Shown: positions 1 through 12,400 of the stretch, one piece after another
Position numbering within the stretch: position 1 is the stretch's first letter
How the letters are laid out: the number at the start of each line of letters is the position of its first letter
DNA from: Hermatobates lingyangjiaoensis
Taxonomy: Eukaryota; Arthropoda; Insecta; Hemiptera; Hermatobatidae
Reading direction: 5' to 3'
DNA length: 64,000 bases
Assembly: GCA_026182355.1 (NCBI GenBank)
Contig: JAPFBL010000255.1
Coordinates: 1,364,001 to 1,428,000 of the forward strand
Translations under genes and position numbers: made by a program
Notes under the pieces: model-generated
Database searches by the model: none
What the model was told of the DNA's origin: nothing
The model's input: the letters and a program-made list of their open reading frames with translations, nothing else

Positions 1-360
1 GTTTTCAATTATGTAATGAGGTTTACTTGATTATATCAGTATACAATGTAACATTAAGGTATGTCTTATATGCAATTACTTTCTGATGTTAGTTACAAAA
101 ACAGACTACAATAGAAATATCCTCCAAAATATCTATAAAAATATGCACAAATGTTTTGAAGAAATTTAATTCTAAATGACTATAAAAAACATCTATGGTC
201 GTTTATGGTTCTAATCTCCTTGTCACCTTACAGTACATCCCTGATTCCTTAACTGCTTAGTTTCACTCCCTTGTAAATAACTCCCTTCCCATACAAACGG
301 GCAGCACCAATAACAAATTAAATAATATTAAATTAAAAGGATAACTTTTTTCCTTTTCAG
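1..360. other. Intron sequence at window edge, no feature seen
   Basis: AT-rich sequence without an open frame or recognisable repeat; presumed intron upstream of the tentative first exon. Confidence 0.4.
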
Positions 361-415
361 TCAACTTCTATTGCAGATCGGCTGTCTGACCTACAATCAC
401 TTGGACTACAACTTG
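361..415 (+). CDS. STAG-like: STAG-like gene, tentative exon 1 of window
   Basis: A pyrimidine-rich acceptor (ttccttttcag) precedes 55 nt open in phase 0, translating STSIADRLSDLQSLGLQL plus one base, then donor gtagga. It ends in phase 1, which is what the next exon needs, and it lies where family members have the charged helix before the stromalin conservative domain. There is little sequence similarity to judge by, so the support is splice signals plus phase only. Confidence 0.5.
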
Positions 416-3400
416 GTAGGACTGATGAAATTGGTTTAATAAAATAAATTAAGAATTTCAGCCCTTAATTACACTTCCTGGCGTGGGTCTAAGTAGAAAA
501 AAATAAATAAATAAAATATCACTTAGAACAGTTCATAGTAATAAGTCTCTTGGCCACATCCTCTTCCGACGTCTTCTGGGATTTCCTGGAAAGCTTGTGG
601 AGGACATTGTTAGGATTAAGGGATTACTATTTTTTGGAAGTTTTTTGTGAAACGCTTTTATAGCGGGATATTGCTACATGCTGAACTGTTGGGAACTTCA
701 GGTCGGAATAAATTGTTTGGTTCGGTATATAGTAGGGACAATGAAGAATATGAGCTTTTATAATATATTGTTTTTTGTATTTATCAAATTTTTCAAAGAT
801 TGTATTTAGTCGGTAGTCAGAAGGAACATGTGGGGGAGTCGTCTGAGACCGCGAACACTGGTCCGCAGACCAGTACCGCCTGCTGTCATTCTAAACTAGA
901 TTCCACTAAACCAATACAAGCCATATATCCTCTTATTGATTAGCAGAGACTGAAGGATTATCAGTTTGTTCTCTTTCGCTTTGACCCCTTTGACACCCAT
1001 GTTACAACTAAATCATTCCCAACAACAAGTTAACATGGTCTATTGTGTGTTTATTTATTGTCATTATGTATTGCGCATTGACTGATAACTTTTAATTTTT
1101 TATTTATACTTTTTACTCAATGTATAAATTTTATTTTTTCAAAATTGGCATATTTATTTTGTTACAACAGTCACTACTGTAAAATTACTTTTTTATTGAA
1201 CCAGTACATGACTGGTTTAGGGAGAGCTATTTTAGGGAAGAGACGATGGTCTTCAGTAACAAAGACTACTGTTGTTTGCTTTTCTAGTTCAATGAAGTTT
1301 CAAAATATGAAGATATTTTAAATGATTATTTTGTCAATTTAACATTTGTTGTACTTGCACTTAATCTATACACAGTACGCTGCTTGTTGCGGGCCATAAT
1401 GAAGAAATACATTACCAGAAGGAGAGGAACTCATGGGCAGAATAACTCACACTTTCTGAAAGAGACTTGGATGATGATTTACAATAATTACTTCACTAGG
1501 CAAATAAGGTAAGTTAGTTTGATCAACTATGAATTATGTACTGGTGATGATATATGAATTTGAATCACATTGACTAGGTAAGATAAGCAGTTTCTGTATT
1601 ATTATCACGACGCTGCAGCCTATGGATACCTCGCCATTCTTGACTATTCCGATCACTCCGACCGATCTATCCACGCACTCCTCCATCTTCTCTCTCCCAG
1701 GGATCGTCTTTAGGTCCTCCGATTAGTTTCTCGTTGACGTGGGTTCTTAATCATTGATGGTTTAGTTGTGTAAGTGATTGGTCCACACTATGTTTATTTG
1801 AAGGAGACTACCTGTTTAAGGCTAATGGTGAAAGTTTATATATGGGTTTATGATTATAGGGATTAATTAAATTACAGCAGAATATTAACGATTACTATGT
1901 ATTACCCAACAGTTTTTAATTTCAACAGTAGAATGAACCATGATCTCATTTTAAAGGAACACAAATTAATACAAAGTATTCGGTTAGTACACTTGGATCA
2001 CTGATAGGTGGCTGCCAAAATGTAGATCAATGGTAATGCTAATTTGTCATTTTTTATTTGTGTATCGTAAATGTGACAAGGAAACATGTTTCGAATAGAA
2101 TTTGCAATTGACTACAAATGAGGATGTTCTTTATTCATTTATTGGGTTATGAAGTAGTCTCTAAAAGCATAGGACGAGTTCGGTGACAAACAAACAGACA
2201 AATGCTGAAGTTTCATATAATGAAGTTCTTGACGGTCTCTTATGGAAAAGCAAATACGGTTTAAAAATATACATTAGAGAACTACAATCTATAGTAAACG
2301 GAAATAAAAAGTTAAGTATTATTATCAAATTTATAATAACGAAGCACTCCTCAAAATAAATTTTGACTGAGACATACTGAATTGAGCTATTTTGTCCTTG
2401 TGAACTGTTGGTTTTCCAGATGTGGTCTTACATGCCACATTGAGAACACTGATTCACTCCATTGTCTGCGCTGTAGGCTTTGGCTGTTAATAGCTTGGTG
2501 CTCTGAGAAGCCCTAGTAACAGTCCTTCCCAAGTGTCTGCACACAACAGACACTCCTTGTTTAGGCATTAAATTTTAAATGCTTTGGCATTTATTCAGTA
2601 AATTTATCATTTTAAACTTCATTTATATTTTAATTTTTGAATCAACATTAGTTAATAATTGGTAGCACAAAAAATCAAATACTGCAACGGGTTTATGGAG
2701 AATGAATCAATCCTTTTGCATCATAATCTGCATGTATTAATTTAAAACTGCCTTCTATAAATTTTAATAGAACTTAAGAAATCTTAAGGTCCATACGATA
2801 TAAGCTTTCATGGAGTTTTTAATAATTCAAAAGAGAATGTAATATTGATTTAGATCTTTATATACATAAGTAAGTATATTACAGACTTGAAAACTTACTT
2901 ATCTGAATCAATAGTTGTTTGGTGAGTTATATTACAATTTAATAATTAAAATCAAATTATTAGATCTGAGTATGAAAAGTATTCAATATATCATAAAGTT
3001 AGGAAATTAAATTGCAGAGCAAAATGTCGTGAATAATATATGTAATAAGGTCGTTTCCTTGTTTCTTATAAATTGGCCATTCATTTAGATTATGTCTGAG
3101 CTTATTGACTTATTTAATACCGTGGTCACTTAAGATTAGGTACAAATGGTTGATCCTTTTTGTTTTGTGTTATTATTCATGAAAACTATTATTAACAATT
3201 ACTACCTTTTCATTCTATGCTTATTTAGTTAATTGTGATATATTTGTTTAATATTTTATTTAATATTTATTTCTTTATTCATTACTGTTGTTTTGACTTA
3301 TATTAGACACGTATAAATAACGAAACGGGTATTGAGAGTAGAATAGAATAAAACAAAAATGTTTGTCAGGTATTGACTTGTTTCCTTTAAAAAATCAAAC

Positions 3401-6400
3401 TTTTAAAGTCAACAATTTGATTTTGTTTTAAACTTTTTTCTTGGTTTAAAAAACAAAAGTAAATATACAAATTATATATTAACCAACACACATAATTACT
3501 TTAAATACACAAAGTTATAATGTATAAAATGTTGGATTAAAAGTAGGACAACTTTTTAAAATGATATAGAGTGAACTGTAGGATTAGAAGTTCAAAATGA
3601 ATGACTCAAGAAATGGAAGTTTTTTACACAACTTTTCAATATTAATAGACGTCGCGCTAACACCAACTTCAATAAACTAAAGTGTTCTAAAAAGTACAAA
3701 ATTATTCTAACTGATACAGATAAACAAAACTTATTTATCATTATTTGTTTTCTTGACCCAATATTCATGTGATATAACTTTTTGTTGTTAAGGGTTGAGG
3801 TTTTATGGTTGAAACTACTTTTCTTACCGATATTTCGACATATATTTATGTCATCTTCAGGGATAGAACACGGTTTTTTACGATTAGCCCTATTACTACT
3901 ACAATATTGGATATTGTTTACACTTTAAATTTTTTACATGAAGAGTAATAGAAAGGTAGTGATTGATAAATCTGGTATCACAACTATGTATTTTAACATT
4001 GATTTGTGGCTTTTTTTTATTATTACTTTTACATTATTTCAGAAATATAGAGATTAATATTTGCTTGCCTATCTCAGAAATCTGTTCTTTTTTCGACATT
4101 TAGTTAAGGAATGTTCCAAATTCCTTAACTGAGAACTGCTTTCAAAATATAGTTAAGAAATGAATGTTGAAAAAAGAACAAATTTCTGAGATAAGCAAAT
4201 ATTAATCTCTATATTTCTGAAATAATGTAAAAGTAATAATAAAAAAAAAGCCACAAATCAATGTTAAAATACATAGTTGTGATACCAGATTTATCAATCA
4301 CTACCTTTCTATTACTCTTCATGTAAAAAATTTAAAGTGTAAACAATATCCAATATTGTAGTAGTAATAGGGCTAATCGTAAAAACCGTGTTCTATCCCT
4401 GAAGATGACATAAATATATGTCGAAACGCCAGCGAGAGAAGTAGTTTCAATCATAAGTACTGAATCCTCAACAACAACAAAAAATGATATCAACAGTTAT
4501 TTAGCTTAATACGCATGAATAATACTATTTAAATTGGCAGTATCACGTTTGCAGCTAAAGTATGAATATTATGTTTAATATATAGCATGTAAACGGTTTT
4601 CACAATATGTAGAAAAATATTATGTAGTATTTATACGATATATATCAATAAGTATGGTGAATGGTTCTATTTGATTAATTGACTAGGTTAGTGAATGATT
4701 TTGGGTATTTTTTCAGGGCTAGAGATCCTAGCTTTCGCATATTTTGTTATAAAACTGTAAAGGAATTGATGGAGGAGTATCCAGCACATTTTTTTAATGA
4801 CTGTGGTTTTGCTAAAAATTATTTCCATATATTTGCTAGAGATCCTATAACAAAGTCAAGGATTGTTATGTATGAGGTAATTGATGAATTATGATTTTTG
4901 TCTGATAAGTGTGAATTGTTGATATGATTTCTATTACACATAATTGAATATGTCAAGTTCTTATTTCAGCTATCTACATTACAGTTTTTTTTGTTAATAT
5001 GATTGTTTCTTCAGGAATAAAAAACTCAGATAATACCTAACTGGCTTATATTTCAATTAAATCATTTGAAAACATTTCTCTTGGTACTCATCAGTTTGTT
5101 TTACCTTTTCATTTGTCTGGAATATTATTTGTTAAAATTTCTCTCCGAGACAGAGGTGCTGAACAGGATTGTTTTGCGGCACCCTAAAACATTTTTATGC
5201 TTTACAAAATCCGGTTGTATTTTCTGAAAAAAAAATTAAAAATATAATCAAATAATGCTTAAACTATTTTCAAATTGAATCCATATATTTGCTTTATGCT
5301 TTTATTTCGATGAGCAATTGTACTAGAGGCAGTAGACTTATGAATAGCGTTTCCAGCGTGAAATGAATTGATACAACTGGCAGTACTGTCTGGATACACT
5401 GTTTCACCGTATACATTTTCCTGCTACAGATGTATATTTATAAAATAAAGTCACATTCACCTTATTTTTGTAATTAAAAAAACTGTGCAGAGTTATTTGC
5501 TTTTGAAAATGCTTTAAAATCAACGAAAATGTACTGTAACATTAAAGTTAAATACATTTCTAGAACAGTTATGAAAGTACAGTGCAATAGATTGTCAAGA
5601 TTACAGAACTTGCCCTGTTGCAATAGACAGGTGAAATTCTTCTGACGGCGATTTTTGTCCTCACCTTAAAATTCCCCTCTAGGTTATTTTCTTGTGTAGG
5701 TTTCAGTTCAAAACCCACCAGTGATGAGGAAAGCAAGTCGACGTGAATTACTCACATGCACTCCACAATATTATTATTGTTAGTTGACTTAAGCATTAAA
5801 AATAGGTCATTTTATTTTTAAACTATATTTTTGATAAACAATGTGTTACGTTTTATTTAAATAGTTTTTAATATTTTCATTTTTGTAACATGAAGTATTG
5901 CTTAAATAAGGTTGCTGTGTATTATTAACATTATATTAATTATTCCAATAATGCCTGTTATTCTCGTACCTCTGTGACGCTAACAACCTCACTCTGTTTA
6001 CTAAACTGTTTTTACCTATATGTATGGTTTATTGCTTCACTAAGTATATTAAATAGATAATTTTTATGTGTTGAAATCTGTAATGTGTACAGATTTTTTT
6101 ATAAATGTCTTTTTTATTTTTGCAGTGTTTAAATATCTTTTTTGATCAGAACTATTCGTTTGATTTTCAAAAAGAAGTTTTCCTTAAATTGAAATCGGAT
6201 TTTGTTAGAACATTAGAATCATCTTCTCCTGGACTGAAGCTTGAATCAGCAAAAATTTTACAAACTTGTAGAAGGTACGATTTTTTTTTCAATGAATCAT
6301 TTTATGGACATAGACGATATGTCTTTATGAATGTTTTTTATTTGTGTGCTGTATGTGTATGTTGAGGCTCGTCAACTGCTAAGGCTAATACGTGTTTTCC

Positions 6401-9400
6401 ATTGGCAACCTTAAAATTTACTTCATGTTATTTTTTTAGTAGTCCATAACAAGCTCATGCAATTGTACGAATTAAGAAACCATGAATATGTACGGCGTTG
6501 TCTCGCGTGCATTGAACATGTAATATATATATTTAGTCAAAGTAAGAAAAGTATGACAGAATACTCCAACAGTGTTGTCTGGCATGTTTTAAACATCTAA
6601 TATATATATATATATTTAGTGAAAGTAAGAAAACTATGACAAAATCAAAATACTTCAACGGTGTTGTCTCTTTATAGATAGTGAACGAAATTTACAAGGA
6701 TCAGAGCAGACTAAGAACTCAGAATCTCCGGTAATAGTGACAAGCACCCTAACAACTAGAGTATACTGGCTTCAGAGTAGGTACTGGCAGAGGTAGTAGT
6801 ACTCTAGTTAAACAATTGTGGCTCACCAGGAAAACGAAGAGAGAATATGTGCTTCTGGTAAAGTGACGAGAGAATTCTGCAGAAATTGAGGACTCAACGA
6901 AGTTTAGCCGACTTTGGGTTTAAAGCACAGTGACCATGTGGCTAACAGCATTGACAGGCTCACGCACGATGTGTGTTGCCCTGCTTGTTTCAATCATCCG
7001 TATCATATTAACATCTATTGGGATAACACGCCAAAACTACAAAGACTACACTATTCTACCAGTGAGGACAAAGGCTTAGTCAGCTATTTTCTGGTTTGAG
7101 GCTTCACTTGGAAACTTGGGTTTTATCTTCTTTAAATGAGGTGCCCTTGAGCTATTGGATACGCATGGATTAAGAGTGCACTGACAGAATGTATTTATAC
7201 TTTGAAAATAGGACTTTGTTGTAACACTAAAATAAATTGGAGGCCACTAAAACTGCAGAAGCCGTACATAACTTAAAGGTTCTTTTTCAAATAAAACAAT
7301 GAAAGTGGTGTAGCATGTTTTAAGTGTTCATATAAAAGACTCCTCTGGTTGGTCCTTGAAATTGGCTGCTTCAGTTAAAGAGCTTTGGTTAGTTTACAGA
7401 AGTAAGAAATATTAAAGAATTACATAAATGAAAAGAGATTTAGAGAAAAGGAAAGACGAAAATGAGGGAAAAGACGAGAAAAGAAATGAAGGGAAAAGAA
7501 TGAAAATATAAGAGAAAAGAAAATATTATGGTGAAATAACAAAGAAATAGAGAAAGAAGGATAGGAGGAGAATAAACATTTTAAACTTTAGGCGAGTAAC
7601 AGCAGATGTACTCTTGAGTAAGATACAAGCCATCATCCTCCACGTGCCCTACCACGAAAAAGCTGCGTTAATTTGCGTCTTTCTTAGTTATTTCTAAGGG
7701 AGAAATCTCCATGCAGGTTTACTAACTGCCAGGACTAGCTGAAGGCACGTTAAGGGATACATCCTAGCGTTCCTAAAACCATACAAATATTTTTTTTAAT
7801 TCACAAAAACGTTTAGTTTGACAGTTTATTTATTTAGTTTCATATTTATATAATTTAAAATAGTATATATATATTCCAGTTTTGGTATTAGTTTGTTTTA
7901 TTATAATTTACTTTGAGTATAATGCTTAATCTCATTTTTTATCGTACCCTAGGTAAATTATATAATCATAAAGCATGTAATACAATTGTGTGACATGTTA
8001 ATAAATATATAAAAACTTGAAACGGTCCAATAGGACTACTAGTTCACACAGGAAAGAGAAAAACAGATAAAAACACACACAAAGAAAACTTACAATGACA
8101 TTTCGACATTCGTCGTCATCAGGCAGAAGTAGTCCCTTTATTTAAAAGAAATACCACTTCTTCCTGATGACGACTAATGTCGAAATATCGTTGCGAGTCT
8201 TTTTTGTGTGTGTTTGTATCTGTTTTTCTCTTTCCTGTGTGAACTAAATACATCAAAAGAAATGTAAAACAAAAAAACTATTTTTGTTTCTTAGTGTGCA
8301 TCTCTTTAACTTTTGTTTGTTTGTTTCCAATAAATATCAAGTATTTACCATTTCATATTGTTTAAAAAACTATTATATCTGAAAAAAATGTAATTAAAAG
8401 AGGTATTATTGTTCGTAGGTTCCTCATAATGAAGCCTTTTACAAAGGATGAATATAATATTCTAATAGATCGCTGTTATTTATCTAATCGTAAGTTTGCA
8501 AGAGCTTGTGGAAAGATTATATTCAACAGTGAAGAATACCAGAAGCAGCCAATTGCAAAATTGATAACAGATCTAATTCATGCTCACAGATCTACTAAGG
8601 TAATTTGAATTGTACTTGATATATTTTGTCATCATTTACATAAGGCTTAAACATTGCTAAAGAGCTAACAGACTTATAATATAACTATACTTGAATATAT
8701 AAACTTTTAAGACTCTTTAATATTTTTAGGGATGAAAAGTATTTGTATTAAGAATACATATTTATCTGTATTTAAGTTGATTATTCCGTGAATGCGTTAG
8801 AACTGATGGTAATAATATTAATTTTGTACAAAGTCACACACACTGCAGATTCTACTTTATGTTATTTACAATTAATTAACAACTTGAGCAATCTTACTCA
8901 TCTTTGTGGTCTGAAACCAAATTTGTTAAAAGGGTAATATAAACAAGTTGAAATGGTTCAGGTAACTCATAACATTATTAACAAATATGGGTATTGTTTA
9001 TTATTACTAGTTTTTAAGTTAAACTACTAATTTTTTCCTTAAAATCGGATAGAAATAATCATTTTTCAATCTAAATTTTCTCATTTAAAACGACACTATT
9101 CCTTGAACAATCCGGAAAGCGGAAAGTCTCGTTAATTTGTCAGTTGGTACGAATTTTACTTATAATAGGGCCATATTTCCAGGTTGATTTTGACGTTGCG
9201 AGCCCTAAATTATGCCATATTTAAGTTCATGTAGAATGGAAATCTTCTGTGCAGGGGTTATCAACTTTTTTTTTTTTGGAAACACAGTATATAGTTTGAG
9301 AAAACGAAAATTGCTACGAGAGTGCCAAATAAAATTGTTGTAAATTTACATGATGTTATAAAGTGGGAGAGTATTCAATGTTGAGTTTGACATTACGACA

Positions 9401-12400
9401 CATACCCAGACACTGGCATTGACTTGTTATTCGCGGAAGAACCGTCATTTGCATACATGATTGTGCAGCCAAACTATTCCTGTAGCACACCCAATGATCC
9501 TCACGGCACACTAGTCTACGGCATTACGAGGTACCAAGCCAGGCATTGTACAGAAGTTTCACTTCCTCCTAGAGACTCCTCGCATTGGACTGCCTGTTCA
9601 TGTCTCTCATTAATAAATAAATCTATTATACCCGCAACCTTTGTAAATTGTTCTGCACAACATTACAGTAGAGAAACCATTGACATTTGTTTTATCACAG
9701 CGAAACTGTGACCTGAGAACATCTCATTTCTGTCATAACTCTATAAACCAGACGTTCTCTATATCCTGTCAATTTAATATAGAACTAGTAATGTGCAGAT
9801 TGATACATGTTTATGCTTACATACAATTTTTTAAAGATCATTTAGGTTAATAATGTTGTTATTCAATTCACTTCTGTGATAAATGCATTTTATTCATTAC
9901 CAGAAATTAAAACTGATTCATGGAATTTGTAATTGTTTTTAGTTTACTAAATGGTTTCCTTTAGTTGATAGCGCTTACGAAGCGATGTGCAAGCTGTCAA
10001 TTAAAGGTTGGATACGTTATATACTTACTTGTCCTCCTGACTTGATTGCCGACAGCTCTCTTCTGTTTCATCAGTTTGTAAGAAAGTCTGTTTTGAAAAG
10101 CAGTCAACTTGATGTAGAGGTACGTACTGCTTTGTATGTCGATAAAAGATTTGTTTACTAAAAGAATTATGATTGCTTAATGGGAAACACTTTTATTATA
10201 TTAAGTATTTAGTATCACCCTGCTTAATCTTAAGAAATATTTAACTGACTGACAGAATGTCTATTGACAGTTAACAAAAGTTAATAAATAAGAAAAAAAT
10301 GACTTTTTGACTATGAAATTTAAATTCATATACATTAAAATATTTTTTATCTTTATGCTATGTACAAAATATTCGCAAAGTTGAGCCTCGTCTACAAGTA
10401 TATTCCAACCAGAGTATACTTGTACCCATCGTTGCCTCCGCTGCAGTGTGACTGGTAATTACGGGTAGTTTGATGTACAGCGGGTGTTGAAAGGCACACA
10501 CTCCTCATGCCAGGCTTATTTATATGAAGTTAAGATTCGCATGTCGTACCGAACTCCATTAGTGCCTGCTATCAATCATCAAATGTTTACTTTATTTTAT
10601 TCCTATTTATTTATTTATTTCGCCCCTTGTGGGGTCATGCAGCTTTACCAGAAGCTGCATTGGCTTTTATATATCCACAGGTTCTTTGAACCAGGGGAAA
10701 AAAAGGTTACCGACCTTACCTGTAGCTTAACAGGTTCAGTAGGACCTTTAATCCGGAGTTTGATTCGAAACTCTTAAAATAAGTTGGTACTACGGGTGGC
10801 GGGGGCCCATGGAGGGGTTCTCTCTCCATCCCACCGACTGAGGTTGGACTCGTAGCTGTTCGTTCTCACCCAAGTTGGGTAGACCCTTGTGGTTGCTGTG
10901 TGAGAAGCGGTAACTTCTCGGGAGGATGCCTGCTTAATATACCGGAGATCTAGAAAACCCAAACTCTTACCGGTGGGAATGGACCTTGAACTTAGCTGAT
11001 TGGATTGGACAAATGGTACATGCCTAGTACAGGCTCGGGTCTGGACGGGAGCTCAGAGTGGGGATGATTAGATACCACCCTTTCGAGCACATTTATGTTC
11101 AGTACAGGTGGAAGTTAGACAACGGGAGACCTCAAAAACTCTCATAACTAGCCAATACAGGTGGCGTTTAACCAACGAGAGATTTGTAAGCTCTCTCTAT
11201 GAGTCGTATACTTGAGATACTTGTAACACTCCTCGCAATGACGCCTTGATGGGGTTCAATGAACTACTTGTAGTAAGTCCTGGTACTGGGGTAACGGACA
11301 TTGCCATCTTCGTAGAGGGACGACCGAGTTCACAAGAACACCAGGGTACTCCTAAAACTGTAAGACATTGTAGGTTAAGCTGACCACCAATTTTATTTAT
11401 TTCTGATTAAACTACTATAAAGTTCTCAATAACGTTTTACATTAAAAATTGAATTTAAAGGTAGATCAATATCCTACAAAAAAAGAACGCAACAAAAAAA
11501 TTGAGGAGCTCAACCTGTTTTTTTCATATGAATGGTGCAACTTGATAAAAGAAGAGAGAATCACAAGTACTCCTGCTGCGTTAAACATCTTCATCCAACT
11601 ACTTGAGCTTTTCGACAATCCTTCCAGAGAAGAGGTAATTTTGTGAACAGTGTTCAACATATTTCCAAAACAACTTGTACTTTTGTTGTAACATTTAGAA
11701 ATTCAAATGCTATATTTATGGTATTTTTAATATTTTGTTTGAAAAAATCAAAATTATAATACAGAAAACATTTAGTTTGTAATATTTATTCACTCTGGGA
11801 ACAGTTTATTAATAAAATCACAGCATAACAGGTTCTTAAAGCAAAACAACGCATATTAGATTAGGTAGAAAATGCTAAACTGGTAAAAAATGAGGAAAGT
11901 TAGAAAGAAAGCATGTACGCTGACTGGGATCAGGATAACATGAAGAGAAAACTAATTAAATATGGGCAATGTGGTTCAAGAGAGGTCCACGGTGAAAAAC
12001 CGGGCTGTTTGTCTGAGAACAGATGGACGTATGGGAAGAATTTTCTTTAGAGATTACTAACATATTTGCATTGCTCTAATTTGATATCTTTTCGATGAAA
12101 ATTTCTAAAAATTTTTAGCGATAATGTTGATAAATACATAATAATATTGATTTTTATCAATAATATCTTTTGTTTTTATTATAATATCAGTTTTTTTTTA
12201 AATTGATAGCTTTTTGTATAGTTGTAAATGAAAACATATCTTTACATGTGTAATTAGGGCCGCGTGTATTGGCGTACTTTTTTTTAGTAAGAAAACTTCC
12301 AGGGAATGGTCTGGTGTTAGGTAACTCTTCAAAGAAAAAGTCAACTAACGTTTAGTTGTGATTGGCGTCGATTGTCTAAGTATTTATAAACTTAAAGGTA

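Noticed and set aside
6914..7099. 61-codon ORF in intron 4
   Set aside because: No recognisable motif and no support from neighbouring sequence.
9424..9711. 95-codon ORF in intron 5
   Set aside because: Biased composition, no recognisable domain, no splice context in phase with neighbouring exons; probably repeat-derived.
10740..10775. tRNA-like B-box (gtttgattcgaaactc)
   Set aside because: No cloverleaf can be drawn with a matching A-box and acceptor stem; it sits within the GC-rich repeat.
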